A stretch of 64,000 nucleotides of DNA from Bacillus sp. 1NLA3E (GCF_000242895.2 NC_021171.1:4746001-4810000); one strand, 5' to 3'; counted from the stretch's first letter, positions 35,903-46,481 are shown. Notes: generated by a model from the sequence alone, not told the origin. Program-made: numbers and translations.

Positions 35903-36685
35903 CTATTTTTTTTGGTCATCAGCTATTTGAATAATTTTCCCTTCAAAGGCATTAACAAATAGATTTTCCTTATCATCTACAACAAATCGCCAGGTTGGTG
36001 TTAACACTTGAGACTCTGTTAACTGAACGAGTGTATAAAACCCTAATTCTACTTTTGTGATTTTACTCTTAGGTTGTAAAACTCCATTATCATAAAGCGT
36101 TTCGATTGCTTTAATAGGAGGGAGAACCTCTTGTTTTTGTGAAAGAACCTCAATCCCTTCAAGCAAGGTTTGTTTATAAGATATGATTTCATTTTCATCA
36201 TTTAAATGGAGCGTCAACATTCCATTAATATTTTTGTAAAAAGTTTTATTTAAATATTGCTGATAAAATATGATGGAATGGTCCTGTTCATTTTTATTAA
36301 AATATACATATTGTTCTCCGAAAGGAATCTTACTCTTAACAAAGGAATTAAGCTCTGACAGTTCAAAATCCTTTCCTAATTGAAATGGCTCGTCCAAAAC
36401 TCCTTGTAACGAGGTTCCATCAAGCGTGAAGCTTTGCCCCTTTAACTTAGCAAAATCATCTTTTTTGAATATTTTTGGTTTTGCACTTACATAAGCATCC
36501 TTAGCTAAAACTTTCGGTAACTCCACATACTTAATTTTATCTCCCGACAGCTTTTCTTCAAATGAGGTTTCCGTAATAAACTCATACTTATTGGCATCAC
36601 GTAGTTTGAAAAATTCATAAAGTAAATAGATATCTAAAGCCAGGAAGGTCAAAATAAAGATTGTTTTTATTTTACTCCAATCCAT
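35903..36685 (-). CDS. walI: WalK regulator WalI (YycI)
   Basis: 260 residues with one N-terminal membrane helix (IKTIFILTFLALDIYLLYEF) and an extracytoplasmic domain. With WalH it binds WalK in the membrane and restrains kinase activity. Its start overlaps the walH end by 14 nt, consistent with coupled translation. Confidence 0.93.
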   Translation of the reverse strand: MDWSKIKTIFILTFLALDIYLLYEFFKLRDANKYEFITETSFEEKLSGDKIKYVELPKVLAKDAYVSAKPKIFKKDDFAKLKGQSFTLDGTSLQGVLDEPFQLGKDFELSELNSFVKSKIPFGEQYVYFNKNEQDHSIIFYQQYLNKTFYKNINGMLTLHLNDENEIISYKQTLLEGIEVLSQKQEVLPPIKAIETLYDNGVLQPKSKITKVELGFYTLVQLTESQVLTPTWRFVVDDKENLFVNAFEGKIIQIADDQKK

Positions 36686-38003
36686 TTTTTATCCCTCCAA
36701 GTTCCTTAGGTGTTATCCGGACCCACGAGTGACTATATTTGTAAAACCAGGATGGTTCTAGATTGATTAATTGTGGTTCTTTCGGATCCTTTGTCATTGA
36801 ATATCCAACCACAAGGTCCTCAAGTAATTCAGGCTTAAAACCCCTTTTTGCTTTTAAAAGTTCCACCACTTCTTTACCTGTAATAAGCGTCATTTCGATT
36901 GTTTCTGTCCTAAGTGGTACATCCAAAGCAAAAATAGGCCGAGTATATTTTTTTATTTCCTGCTGTCCCCAGACTTGATCAATTTCTGACATACCTGTAT
37001 CGCTAAAAATGGGGTACCCTTTGTTATCATACAGTCTATAAATGATCTTTTGGTTTAGTTCGTCTATTGATTCATATTTATAAGTGCCCGCCCATCCACC
37101 ATGTGTATTAACAAAATCCATACTTTTTTGTAATATATCCTTAGAATTTGCCATAATATCAGTTTCTTCTGTAGGATTTACATAAGAAAGCATCAAGGTA
37201 TCATTATTTACGGTCAACATACTTGATCCGTCTGTATACTCAATGTTACTTAATACATCATTCCTTTGAACATAGCTTGGATCATTAAAAAGAGCATCTT
37301 TAAATTTTTCCGGATCTAATCGATCTAGAAAATATTTATAGCTCGTAATATTTGTTTTATTTTCAGGAAGAAATATCGTTCTCTCTTCTGATGTTTTATA
37401 AGGGAAGTATGGAGTTAGTTGATTTGAATCACTATAAAATTGATTATAAAAGTTATTTAAATCAGCAGATTTAATATGGCTGGCATACACCTGGTGATAT
37501 TTAGGATTTCCATAGTTTACAAAATAGACCGAACCTTCGTCCTTTTTCCTGCTTTCCAAATCAATCACTATTCGATTAAATTTAAATTTAGGGATTTTTT
37601 TATCTGAAATATTGAGCATGTTTTTATATAGTTCGATTGGGACGGTATCAGGGAAAATAATTTCTAAATTCCCCTTTTCTTGGACAAAGTCAGGTAAGTT
37701 ACCAATTTGATCTGAAATATTTTTAAAACCATAAAAATCCCAAGCTTTCATTTCTTCAAGTGAATGTTCGAGATCTCCACTATTTATTGTTCCTAAATGG
37801 GTATCCTTTAAATGGTATAGGAGCTTAACAGGTTTAATTAGCTCTCCCATTTCCCTTTTTTCACTTAAAGCCACTTCTTGAATATAATTAGGCTTTTCCA
37901 TCGTTGCGTAATTTGGCTGATAGGTCCAAAGGTTCCAAGTTAACACAACACTTGTGACAACAAGAATGGTTAAAATGATAGATTTTATATTTTCATATTT
38001 CAT
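36672..38003 (-). CDS. walH: WalK regulator WalH (YycH)
   Basis: 443 residues with an N-terminal anchor (IILTILVVTSVVLTWNLW) and a large external domain. The ATG at 38003 shares ATGA with the walK stop codon. It partners WalI in controlling WalK. Confidence 0.93.
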   Translation of the reverse strand: MKYENIKSIILTILVVTSVVLTWNLWTYQPNYATMEKPNYIQEVALSEKREMGELIKPVKLLYHLKDTHLGTINSGDLEHSLEEMKAWDFYGFKNISDQIGNLPDFVQEKGNLEIIFPDTVPIELYKNMLNISDKKIPKFKFNRIVIDLESRKKDEGSVYFVNYGNPKYHQVYASHIKSADLNNFYNQFYSDSNQLTPYFPYKTSEERTIFLPENKTNITSYKYFLDRLDPEKFKDALFNDPSYVQRNDVLSNIEYTDGSSMLTVNNDTLMLSYVNPTEETDIMANSKDILQKSMDFVNTHGGWAGTYKYESIDELNQKIIYRLYDNKGYPIFSDTGMSEIDQVWGQQEIKKYTRPIFALDVPLRTETIEMTLITGKEVVELLKAKRGFKPELLEDLVVGYSMTKDPKEPQLINLEPSWFYKYSHSWVRITPKELGGIKNGLE

Positions 38004-39826
38004 GTCCAATCATCCTCATATGAACGATCGTAAGGAAGAGTAAAGGAAATGGTGGTTCCCTGTCCTTCAATACTCGATGCCCATATTTCCCCTCCATGGG
38101 CGTTCACAACTTCCTTCGCAATGGCCAATCCTAGCCCTGTGCCCCCAAGCTTTCTAGTCCTTGCTTTATCAACGCGATAAAACCGATCAAATATTTTCTC
38201 AAGATCGCCCTTTGGAATCCCGACCCCTTCGTCAGAAACACTAACGAATATTTGGTCTTCTTGCTCCTCCATAGTGAATGACACATGACCGCCTTCTGGT
38301 GAGTATTTTAATGCATTAGAAATAATATTATCTAGCACTTGCGTTAATTTATCCTCATCCATTTCGATAAAAATATCATGTTTTGGTAGCTTTCTATTAA
38401 AGATGACATTTTGCTCTTTCGTCAATTCAAACCGGTCAATAACCCGATCAAAATAAACAACAAAGTCTACCCACTCTTTTTTTATTTTATAATCTTTACT
38501 ATCCATTTTTGATAGCTGCAATAAATCATTTACAAGTCGAATCATTCGTTCAGTTTCATTTCGTGTTACTTCAAGGAAATTTGGTGCAATTTCCTCATCC
38601 TGCCATGCACCATCGGCTAAGGCTTCTAAATAACTTCTCATGGTCGTCAAAGGCGTTCTTAACTCGTGTGATACATTCGCCACAAATTCCCGCCGCTCCA
38701 TATCTATTTTTTCCTGCTCCGTAATATCATGTAAAACAGTAATAAGTCCATTAACAAAACCCGTTTCCTTTTGAATTACCGAAAAGTTGGCCCTCAAAAT
38801 ATAATGAGTTTTAATGGTGCTGTAATCAAGAATGACAGAATCTTGTTCCTCTAGTAAATCTTCAAATCCATATTTATCTTCAATTCCAAGCAGAGATACA
38901 ATCGATTGTGAAAGCACTGTTTCACGTGAAACACTTAACATTTTCACAGCCGGTTCATTAATCAGAATGACCCTACCACGACGGTCAGTAGCAATTACTC
39001 CATCTGTCATGTTAGCTAGTACAGACGAGAGTTTTCTACGCTCCCCTTCAGTAGTGGCTTGTGCTTCCTGTAATTTCTTCGTTAAATTATTAAATGTTAT
39101 AGCCAATTGGCCTATTTCATCGTACCCATACACCTTTACTTTGCGGGAAAAATTACCCCTGGCCATGGCTAACGCCTGTTTTCTCATATCAGAAATAGGT
39201 CTAGCTACTGTTTGGGCAAGCAAAATCCCAAGAATAGCCGTAATAGCCAAGGCAATCGCTGTTCCGGAAATAAAAATATCATTTATTTCTTTCATTTGTG
39301 TAAAGACGTTTTCAATTTTAGCTACTAAGTAGATTGAACCTTTTACGTCTCGATTCGATTTAATTGGAGATGAGAGGACCCAAATCCTTTTCCCTGTTTG
39401 CGGATCAATTAGGACTGAGCTTTGCTCAGTTTCTAGCACAAGGGATCGCTTTACGATTAAATCATTAGTCCTTTTTCCAACAAGATCGATATTATTCATT
39501 TCTGAGGTACCTAAAATTTTTAAGCTTCCAGACTCAATAACCCTAACCTCCATAATATCGCCAGCAGAAAAATCTCTTAATATCCGATTTATTGCCTCTT
39601 CAACCTTGGGGTCATCGTTCGACCGGTCTTTAGACATTTCTTCTTCAATATTATAGGCAAGCAGGTTTACCCGTTCTTTTATTGAGGTTTTAAAATTAGT
39701 TAATAGCGTTTCTTCAAGCTGCTTAACAAAATAAACACCGATTACTTGCATAGCAACTAATATGAGTAATACATAGATCATGACAAATTTTAAATGGATA
39801 GACCGAAAAAAACCGACCTTTCTCAT
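38000..39826 (-). CDS. walK: cell-wall sensor histidine kinase WalK
   Basis: 608 residues: first helix (VMIYVLLILVAMQVIGVYFV), extracytoplasmic PAS-like domain, second helix (about 183-205), HAMP, cytoplasmic PAS, HisKA with VSHELRTPLTTMRSYLE (His phospho-acceptor) and HATPase (NIISNALKYS, GLGLAIAKEV). Essential kinase of wall homeostasis. The coding sequence contains a perfect parS site at 38918-38933. Confidence 0.96.
   Translation of the reverse strand: MRKVGFFRSIHLKFVMIYVLLILVAMQVIGVYFVKQLEETLLTNFKTSIKERVNLLAYNIEEEMSKDRSNDDPKVEEAINRILRDFSAGDIMEVRVIESGSLKILGTSEMNNIDLVGKRTNDLIVKRSLVLETEQSSVLIDPQTGKRIWVLSSPIKSNRDVKGSIYLVAKIENVFTQMKEINDIFISGTAIALAITAILGILLAQTVARPISDMRKQALAMARGNFSRKVKVYGYDEIGQLAITFNNLTKKLQEAQATTEGERRKLSSVLANMTDGVIATDRRGRVILINEPAVKMLSVSRETVLSQSIVSLLGIEDKYGFEDLLEEQDSVILDYSTIKTHYILRANFSVIQKETGFVNGLITVLHDITEQEKIDMERREFVANVSHELRTPLTTMRSYLEALADGAWQDEEIAPNFLEVTRNETERMIRLVNDLLQLSKMDSKDYKIKKEWVDFVVYFDRVIDRFELTKEQNVIFNRKLPKHDIFIEMDEDKLTQVLDNIISNALKYSPEGGHVSFTMEEQEDQIFVSVSDEGVGIPKGDLEKIFDRFYRVDKARTRKLGGTGLGLAIAKEVVNAHGGEIWASSIEGQGTTISFTLPYDRSYEDDWT
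38918..38933. other. parS site within walK
   Basis: TGTTTCACGTGAAACA, an exact match to the 16-bp Spo0J/ParB binding consensus. Confidence 0.9.
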
Positions 39827-39835
39827 AAAGCTACC

Positions 39836-40546
39836 TTATTCCTGATCGGGAGTTCGTAAATAATACCCGACACCTCTTCTAGTAACGATCCAAACTGGGT
39901 TACTAGGACTATCCTCAATCTTTTCGCGTAAACGTCTGACAGTCACATCGACGGTGCGAACATCACCAAAATAATCATATCCCCAAACAGTTTGAAGCAA
40001 ATGTTCTCTCGTCATAACCTGCCCAATATGCTTAGCTAGATAATGAAGAAGTTCGAATTCTCGGTGAGTAAGTTCAATCATATCTCCTCTTTTTGAGACA
40101 ACATAAGCATCAGGGTGAATAATAAGGGACCCGACCGTAATCGTATTTGTTTCAGCTTCCTCAATTTGCGCAGAAACCTGCTGATGGCGTCTAAGATTGG
40201 CTTTTACCCTTGCGATTAGTTCCCGAGTACTGAACGGCTTTGTCACATAATCATCGGCACCAAACTCAAGTCCAAGCACTTTATCAATTTCAGAATCCTT
40301 TGCCGTTAACATGATAATTGGCATTTCGTATTTTTTTCGAACCTCTCGACAAACTTCCATACCATCTTTTTGGGGAAGCATAATATCTAGAAGAATTAAG
40401 TCAGGAATAAGCTGATTTACCATTTCAATTGCCTGATTACCATCGTAAGCACAATATACGTCATATCCTTCTTTCTTGAGATTAAATTGTAGGATATCAG
40501 CTATGGGCTTTTCATCATCAACTACTAGTATTTTTTTATTATCCAT
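39836..40546 (-). CDS. walR: response regulator WalR (YycF)
   Basis: OmpR/PhoB-type essential regulator, 236 residues from ATG 40546 ([19 protein letters not shown]) with a GAGGAG SD; 17 upstream codons are ignored. Receiver Asp in [13 protein letters not shown]; winged-helix C-terminus ([16 protein letters not shown]). First gene of the wal operon, 9 nt from walK. Targets carry TGTWAH-N5-TGTWAH. Confidence 0.97.
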   Translation of the reverse strand: MDNKKILVVDDEKPIADILQFNLKKEGYDVYCAYDGNQAIEMVNQLIPDLILLDIMLPQKDGMEVCREVRKKYEMPIIMLTAKDSEIDKVLGLEFGADDYVTKPFSTRELIARVKANLRRHQQVSAQIEEAETNTITVGSLIIHPDAYVVSKRGDMIELTHREFELLHYLAKHIGQVMTREHLLQTVWGYDYFGDVRTVDVTVRRLREKIEDSPSNPVWIVTRRGVGYYLRTPDQE

Positions 40547-40748
40547 ATTTTTTCTCCTCTCGTCATTAGTTCTTGCGGAGATACATTTGTATGTCAATTG
40601 ATATTGATTGCAGCTTTATATGTCTTTTGTCTAAAAGCTAATAATCTAAATATAACCCGAACATAGATTATCTATTTTACTTTACCATGTTACTTTTTAT
40701 ATATAAAGTGATTGTGCCCTATTAAGTACTGGCAATTATGGATATAAA

Positions 40749-40783
40749 AAAGTCTCTAGACATTCTTAGAGTCTAGAGACTTA
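40749..40783. terminator. terminator upstream of walR
   Basis: AAGTCTCTAGA / GTCTAGAGACTT stem just after the M23 peptidase stop codon, flanked by an A-run and a T-rich stretch. Confidence 0.75.
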
Positions 40784-40792
40784 ATAGATTTT

Positions 40793-42271
40793 TTATCGAA
40801 GATAGGATACCGGATTTTGTAAGGCACCATTTTTATAAACTTCAAAGTGTAAATGTGTTCCAGTAGAATCACCTGTAGAACCCATTACACCAATACTAGA
40901 ACCCTTTGCAACGGTTTGACCTACACGAACACCGATTGATGAAAGATGGCCATAAACTGTACGGAAACCATTTTGATGGTCAATGACGATTTTATTTCCA
41001 TATCCGCCATCCCATCCAGCTGATACGACTACACCATTGTCTGCTGCTTTGATTGTAGGATTACTTGGTCGTGCAATATCAATCCCTTTATGCAACTTAC
41101 CATCACGGTAACCCATTTGACTAGAGATATATCCTCCTCCAGTTGGCCATGCAAAAGTACCGTCTCCACGAGAAGGGACAACCTTTGTTCCCTTAACAAT
41201 GACTTCATTAACTGGCTGGGTTAATATATTTGAACTTATTTCTTGTTTGCTAACAGTTTGACCACTTTGTTCCGAAATTTGATAGGTTGCTTGTCGCTCT
41301 CCATTTTGTCCTTGTTGTTTAACTGTGTTGTCACCCTTCATCCTTGATGCATCTTCAACTGTTTGAGATGTATATGGAATGGCTTCTTTAACAAGTGATT
41401 GCTTATCGACAAGAACATGGATGTAGGGTTGGAAAACTGTAATGTTAACCTCCTGGCCAATTTTAAGTACTGAATCTTCTGTTAGTCCAGGATTTATTTC
41501 AACCATTTGTTTTAAAGTTAATCCATGTCCGTTGGCAATTGAACCTAAAACATCGCCATCTTGGACCTGATATTTCTGTTGCTCAAGTGTTCCAGTTTGT
41601 AGAAACTTTACCGCATTATCGACTGTCATAATTTTATCTGGCGTAACCGCTGCCTTAGCGTATGAAACATTTTTTGATAAACGAACGTCTAAAATACGTG
41701 TTTCATTTTCTTGTAGCGGTGGTAGAGTGCTAGCTGGGTCATTTTTTCTTGCTTCAATAGCATTTAATTGATCCTCGCTAACGTATTGCAATTTCAATTT
41801 TTTCACAACTTCTTCAGCACTTTGTTGATTTTCTAAAAATACTACCTGTTGGTCATCGAGAGCGACCGCAGTAGCATCTGCTTGAATAGTTAGCTGTTCC
41901 TGTAACTCTTGTACGACCTTTTGGTTGTTAGTCGTGACACTTGAACGAAAAACTTGTTCAGGTATGTAGGTTAACTGTGATCCCGTGGACAAATTAACAC
42001 CATTGTAATTCGCCTTCAACTCTTGTAACTTATTTTTAACAACTGTTTCGACAACTTTTTTGTCGGATACTGTTCCTATATACTTTTCATTAAAATACAC
42101 ATAATATACCGTGGTTGTCTCAGATCCACTTGCAAGTGGTGCACTATGTAATAAGCTAAAAGACAATGCAGTCACAGCAATTGCTGTTATAGCAACCTTC
42201 TTTACTTGCGGTATAAGTCTAGCTGTTGTATTGCCCGTAAGGTTGGACAAGCTCATTTTCCATTTACTCAT
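40793..42271 (-). CDS. M23 endopeptidase with LysM and G5-like domains
   Basis: 492-residue exported wall hydrolase. A hydrophobic N-terminal segment (ITAIAVTALSFSLLHSAPLA) is followed by a central LysM (YQVQDGDVLGSIANGHGLTL), a G5-like region, and a C-terminal M23 domain with zinc motifs HKGIDIA and HLHFEVY. ATG 42271 has a TAGGAGGA SD. It lies upstream of walR, suggesting it is a WalR-controlled wall hydrolase. Confidence 0.93.
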   Translation of the reverse strand: MSKWKMSLSNLTGNTTARLIPQVKKVAITAIAVTALSFSLLHSAPLASGSETTTVYYVYFNEKYIGTVSDKKVVETVVKNKLQELKANYNGVNLSTGSQLTYIPEQVFRSSVTTNNQKVVQELQEQLTIQADATAVALDDQQVVFLENQQSAEEVVKKLKLQYVSEDQLNAIEARKNDPASTLPPLQENETRILDVRLSKNVSYAKAAVTPDKIMTVDNAVKFLQTGTLEQQKYQVQDGDVLGSIANGHGLTLKQMVEINPGLTEDSVLKIGQEVNITVFQPYIHVLVDKQSLVKEAIPYTSQTVEDASRMKGDNTVKQQGQNGERQATYQISEQSGQTVSKQEISSNILTQPVNEVIVKGTKVVPSRGDGTFAWPTGGGYISSQMGYRDGKLHKGIDIARPSNPTIKAADNGVVVSAGWDGGYGNKIVIDHQNGFRTVYGHLSSIGVRVGQTVAKGSSIGVMGSTGDSTGTHLHFEVYKNGALQNPVSYLR

Positions 42272-42396
42272 TAATAATCCTCCTATATAACGGTACAAAC
42301 AGTCTATGAATTTTTGTTAGATTGAAATCGTTTTACAATTTTCGACTTTTTTACTTTACCATATATTATAGTTAAAAAGAGTAATAGACCTCATAA

Positions 42397-42413
42397 TGTA
42401 ACATAAATGTATA
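42397..42413 (+). promoter_or_regulatory. possible WalR box
   Basis: TGTAAC-ATAAA-TGTATA fits TGTWAH-N5-TGTWAH with one mismatch, about 125 bp upstream of the M23 peptidase gene, on the opposite strand. The rest of the gap 42272-42586 shows only AT-rich promoter DNA. Confidence 0.35.
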
Positions 42414-42586
42414 ATAACTGACATTATATGTCGAATTGTGGAATAATTTTGGAAGGGTTTTCAAAATGAGTATTTCCGCACCTTTTAAAACAATATTGAT
42501 TTAGCAATGGTTGTAGATTAATCAGGGAGAGTAGAGTGGGTTACATCTTTAACCACTATAACTAACGTTATATTACAATTGCATTA

Positions 42587-42618
42587 CAAAAAAGAGCATA
42601 CATTGTATGCTCTTTTTT
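42587..42618. terminator. bidirectional terminator
   Basis: AAAAAAGAGCATACA / TGTATGCTCTTTTTT is a near-perfect palindrome ending the tRNA cluster transcript. Confidence 0.85.
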
Positions 42619-42627
42619 AATGTTTGA

Positions 42628-42700
42628 TGGCTCAGGACGGAATCGAACCGCCGACACAAGGATTTTCAGTCCTTTGCTCTACCGACTGAGCTACTGAGCC
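42628..42700 (-). tRNA. tRNA-Phe (GAA)
   Basis: Cloverleaf with acceptor GGCTCAG/CTGAGCC and anticodon loop CTGAAAA. CCA is not encoded. Last gene of the cluster. Confidence 0.93.
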
Positions 42701-42821
42701 AAATTAAAATTGTTTCCTAAACCTCAATTTTCGCTGTCCTTCGTCCCAATCTCAGGAAGCTTATTCAAGCAGCTGCTCGATTGGTACGCTGATGTTATTT
42801 CTTTGTAGCTTATTCGGGCGT

Positions 42822-42847
42822 GCTCTACCGACTGAGCTACTGAGCCA
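42822..42847 (-). pseudogene. truncated tRNA-Phe 5' fragment
   Basis: GGCTCAGTAGCTCAGTCGGT and the adjoining AGAGC repeat the first ~25 nt of the tRNA-Phe gene exactly (acceptor 5' strand and D-arm), then the match stops. The rest of the tRNA is absent. Confidence 0.75.
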
Positions 42848-42863
42848 AACATCTAAAAAAATA

Positions 42864-42940
42864 TGGCGGTCCGGACGGGACTCGAACCCGCGACCTCCTG
42901 CGTGACAGGCAGGCATTCTAACCAACTGAACTACCGGACC
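42864..42940 (-). tRNA. tRNA-Asp (GTC)
   Basis: Acceptor GGTCCGG/CCGGACC, anticodon loop CTGTCAC, CCA encoded. Confidence 0.94.
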
Positions 42941-42943
42941 ATA

Positions 42944-43017
<74 letters not shown>

Positions 43018-43040
43018 ACAATAGAATGTATTAAACTAAA

Positions 43041-43116
43041 TGGTGGAGGATGACGGGCTCGAACCGCCGACCCTCTGCTTGTAAGGCAGATGCTCTCCCA
43101 GCTGAGCTAATCCTCC
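43041..43116 (-). tRNA. tRNA-Val (TAC)
   Basis: Acceptor GGAGGAT/ATCCTCC, anticodon loop CTTACAA, CCA encoded. Confidence 0.94.
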
Positions 43117-43122
43117 ACATCA

Positions 43123-43197
43123 TGGTGACCCCTACGGGACTCGAACCCGTGTTACCTCCGTGAAAGGGAGGTGTCTTAACCACTTGACCAAGGGGCC
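43123..43197 (-). tRNA. tRNA-Glu (TTC)
   Basis: Acceptor GGCCCCT paired with AGGGGTC, anticodon loop CTTTCAC, CCA encoded. Confidence 0.94.
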
Positions 43198-43214
43198 GTA
43201 AAAAATAGAAATAA

Positions 43215-43287
43215 TGAGCCATGAAGGACTTGAACCTTCGACCCTCTGATTAAAAGTCAGATGCTCTACCAACTGAGCTAATGGCTC
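43215..43287 (-). tRNA. tRNA-Lys (TTT)
   Basis: Acceptor GAGCCAT/ATGGCTC, anticodon loop CTTTTAA, CCA not encoded. First gene of the tRNA cluster, downstream of purA. Confidence 0.94.
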
Positions 43288-43397
43288 GTACTAGAATCTC
43301 GTAATTAAGCTTTCAATGACGACGCTTTTTATCATAACATAGTCTATTAATTATATGCAATGTTTTTTTTATTTTATTTAGTGATTACGTATAAAAA

Positions 43398-43441
43398 TAG
43401 AAATGACGTGCAGGTCTGGACCCAGTCAACACGTCATTTCT
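43398..43441. terminator. purA terminator
   Basis: AGAAATGACGTG / CACGTCATTTCT stem with a long loop between purA and the tRNA cluster. Confidence 0.7.
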
Positions 43442-43456
43442 AAATTATATATTAGA

Positions 43457-44743
43457 TTAGCGCCATGGGCTGAAAATTACGTTTGTTTGGGCACGGTCCG
43501 GTCCTACTGAGAAGATGGATAACGGGATGCCAGTCAGTTGAGAAACACGCTCTAAATAGTGGCGAGCGTTTTCTGGTAATTCATTAAGTGATTTACAGCT
43601 TGTAATATCTTCAGTCCAACCTGGAAGTTCCTCATAAACTGGCTTACATTCAGATAATACCTTCAAACTTGCTGGATATTCCGTAATCATTTCGCCTTTA
43701 TAATCATAAGCTACACAAATCTTCACTGTGTCAAGTCCAGTTAATACGTCGATTGAATTTAAGGATAGATCAGTAATCCCACTTACACGACGTGCATGGC
43801 GAACAACAACACTGTCAAACCAACCAACACGACGTGGTCTACCTGTCGTTGTACCATACTCACGGCCAACCTCACGAATTTGATGACCAATTTCATTGTT
43901 TAACTCAGTAGGGAACGGGCCATCCCCAACACGTGTAGTATAAGCTTTACATACACCTACAACATGGCTGATTTTTGTTGGTCCAACACCTGAACCAATT
44001 GTAACTCCACCGGCAACTGGATTAGAGGATGTAACAAATGGATATGTACCTTGATCAATATCAAGCATAACCCCTTGAGCGCCTTCAAATAAAACGCGGC
44101 GACCTTCATCTAATGCATCATTTAATACAACTGAAGTGTCACACACATATTGCTTAATTTGCTGTCCATATTCGTAGTACTCATCTAAAATATCCTCAAT
44201 TTTGAAGCCTTCTGTTTCATAAAAACGCTCAAATAAACGATTTTTTTCTTCGAGGTTTCGTGTCAATTTTTCTTCAAAAACATCACGTTCTAGTAGATCA
44301 GAAATTCTAATTCCACACCGAGCTGCTTTGTCCATGTAAGCTGGACCAATGCCCTTTTTAGTTGTACCAATTTTATTGTCACCTTTACGTGCTTCCTCTA
44401 CTTCATCCAATTTGAGATGGTAAGGTAAAATTACATGAGCACGATTGCTTATGCGTAGATTTTCAGTTGTAACGCCACGTTCATGAAGATAAGCCAATTC
44501 TGTAATCAGAGCTTTAGGATCAACGACCATTCCATTTCCGATAACACTTGTTTTTTCCTTATAGAATATCCCTGATGGAATTAAATGCAATTTATATGTC
44601 ACTTCATTAAAACGAATCGTGTGTCCGGCATTATTCCCACCTTGATAGCGGGCAATCACTTCCGCATTTTCTGATAAAAAATCTGTGATTTTTCCTTTTC
44701 CTTCATCGCCCCACTGTGAGCCAACAACTACAACTGATGACAT
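43457..44743 (-). CDS. purA: adenylosuccinate synthetase
   Basis: First committed step from IMP to AMP, using GTP and aspartate. 428 residues; N-terminal [14 protein letters not shown] loop with catalytic Asp13, GNNAGHT, and [11 protein letters not shown] are all present. Monocistronic, with a candidate PurR double box upstream. Confidence 0.97.
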   Translation of the reverse strand: MSSVVVVGSQWGDEGKGKITDFLSENAEVIARYQGGNNAGHTIRFNEVTYKLHLIPSGIFYKEKTSVIGNGMVVDPKALITELAYLHERGVTTENLRISNRAHVILPYHLKLDEVEEARKGDNKIGTTKKGIGPAYMDKAARCGIRISDLLERDVFEEKLTRNLEEKNRLFERFYETEGFKIEDILDEYYEYGQQIKQYVCDTSVVLNDALDEGRRVLFEGAQGVMLDIDQGTYPFVTSSNPVAGGVTIGSGVGPTKISHVVGVCKAYTTRVGDGPFPTELNNEIGHQIREVGREYGTTTGRPRRVGWFDSVVVRHARRVSGITDLSLNSIDVLTGLDTVKICVAYDYKGEMITEYPASLKVLSECKPVYEELPGWTEDITSCKSLNELPENARHYLERVSQLTGIPLSIFSVGPDRAQTNVIFSPWR

Positions 44744-44831
44744 CTAAAGAACCTCCTAGGTTACACGTTATATTTACTTTCTGTTTAAAAACCATCCTAA
44801 TTTTATCAATTTCACTAGTGAAAAGTCAATA

Positions 44832-44875
44832 AAACACGAACATTTTTATTAAATTTATATTATACGTTCGTAAAT
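44832..44875 (-). promoter_or_regulatory. candidate PurR PurBox pair upstream of purA
   Basis: CGAAC at 44837-44841 and its inverse GTTCG at 44866-44870, each in AT-rich flanks and spaced about as in B. subtilis PurR operators. They lie about 100 bp upstream of the purA start; B. subtilis purA is PurR-controlled. Confidence 0.55.
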
Positions 44876-44905
44876 CTAATAATCTCTTTTTTATATGAAA
44901 ATAAT

Positions 44906-44943
44906 AAAAAAGGGTTAACCATTTTACTAGGCTAACTCCTTTA
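44906..44943 (-). terminator. dnaB terminator
   Basis: AAAGGAGTTAGCC / GGTTAACCCTTTTTT imperfect stem and U-run after the helicase gene. Confidence 0.6.
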
Positions 44944-44975
44944 TTTCATCCCTATTATGTTTATAAGAAATAAGT

Positions 44976-46340
44976 CTATGCGCCTGGAGAAACGGACGCA
45001 TCTCCATAGCGTGTCTCTAAGTTTACGAATTTATTATACTCTTTTACAAAGGCCAACTGCACAGTTCCAACTGGACCATTACGTTGTTTTGCAATAATAA
45101 TTTCGATAATATTTTTGTTTTCAGTTTCTTTGTCATAATAATCGTCACGGTACAAGAAGGCAACAATATCAGCATCCTGCTCAATACTCCCTGATTCACG
45201 AATATCAGACATCATTGGTCTTTTATCCTGTCGTTGTTCAACACCACGTGATAACTGCGACAAGGCGATTACAGGCACTTCCAACTCACGGGCAAGTTGC
45301 TTTAATGTACGGGAAATCTCTGATACTTCTTGCTGCCGATTTTCACCCGATCGTCCATCACCCTGAATAAGCTGCAAATAGTCAATTAAAACCATCCCTA
45401 AGCCATGCTCTTGTTTTAAGCGGCGACATTTAGAGCGAATTTCCCCTATTCTAACACCAGGGGTATCATCGATAAAAATCCCAGCATTAGACAGGCTTCC
45501 CATTGCCATTGTCAGTTTTCCCCAGTCCTCATCAGTTAGAGCACCGGTCCGGAGGTTTTGCGCATTAATATTTCCCTCCGCACAAAGCATACGCATAACA
45601 AGCTGTTCTGCACCCATTTCGAGACTGAAAATCGCAACATTTTCACCTGTTTTGGTAGCAACATTTTGGGCAATATTTAAGGCAAAGGCAGTCTTACCAA
45701 CAGAGGGACGTGCACCTACGATAATCAAATCGTTTCGCTGAAATCCCGCTGTCATCCGGTCAAGCTCAGAAAATCCTGTCGCAATCCCAGTAACATCACC
45801 TTTTCGATTATTTAATAGTTCAATATTATCATAGGTTCTAACTAATACATCCTTGATATTGTGAAAGGCACCGGCATTCTTCCGTTGTGCTACCTCTAAA
45901 ATGCTCTTCTCAGCTTCACCTAAAAGAGTAGTTACTTCATCCTCACGGCTGTAGCCATCTTGAGCAATTCCAGTAGCCGTCCGAATTAGTCTACGAAGCA
46001 AGGACTTTTCTTCCACAATTTTTGCGTAATATTCAATATTGGCTGCGGTTGGAACGGACGCCGCTAGCTCACTTAGATAACCAACACCACCTGTGTCTTC
46101 AAGCAATTTGGTGGCTGCTAAGCCTTCAGTTACGGTTATTAAATCAACTGCTTTCCCTTGATCATTAAGATTCAGCATAACACTAAAGATTTTTTGATGA
46201 GAAGATCTGTAAAAGTCTTCTGGTATGAGAATCTCAGAAGCCAAGGTCAAAGCTTGCGGCTCTAAAAAAATGGCACCTAATACAGCCTGCTCCGCTTCAA
46301 TATTTTGGGGAGGAAGACGATCTATTAATAATTCACTCAT
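44976..46340 (-). CDS. dnaB: replicative DNA helicase
   Basis: Hexameric fork helicase (named DnaC in B. subtilis), 454 residues. N-terminal primase-interacting domain (LPPQNIEAEQAVLGAIF), RecA-like domain with Walker A GARPSVGKTAFAL, Walker B VLIDYLQLI and the C-terminal arginine motif EQRQDKRPMMSDIRESG. It lies between rplI and purA as in other Bacillaceae. Confidence 0.97.
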   Translation of the reverse strand: MSELLIDRLPPQNIEAEQAVLGAIFLEPQALTLASEILIPEDFYRSSHQKIFSVMLNLNDQGKAVDLITVTEGLAATKLLEDTGGVGYLSELAASVPTAANIEYYAKIVEEKSLLRRLIRTATGIAQDGYSREDEVTTLLGEAEKSILEVAQRKNAGAFHNIKDVLVRTYDNIELLNNRKGDVTGIATGFSELDRMTAGFQRNDLIIVGARPSVGKTAFALNIAQNVATKTGENVAIFSLEMGAEQLVMRMLCAEGNINAQNLRTGALTDEDWGKLTMAMGSLSNAGIFIDDTPGVRIGEIRSKCRRLKQEHGLGMVLIDYLQLIQGDGRSGENRQQEVSEISRTLKQLARELEVPVIALSQLSRGVEQRQDKRPMMSDIRESGSIEQDADIVAFLYRDDYYDKETENKNIIEIIIAKQRNGPVGTVQLAFVKEYNKFVNLETRYGDASVSPGA

Positions 46341-46395
46341 CTATAAAGTAACCTCCTTTTTAGAGCATTGACTTAAAATAATCTAACAATCGTAG

Positions 46396-46426
46396 AAAAA
46401 AAGTGATCAGCTCTTTACCGATCACC
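46396..46426 (-). terminator. rplI terminator
   Basis: GTGATC / GATCAC stem followed by a U-run on the minus strand; dnaB then needs its own promoter. Confidence 0.8.
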
Positions 46427-46481
46427 ATTTGGTTCAACTCTTCTATTCTAACATGTTTAACTCATATTTGAACTGCCAATT

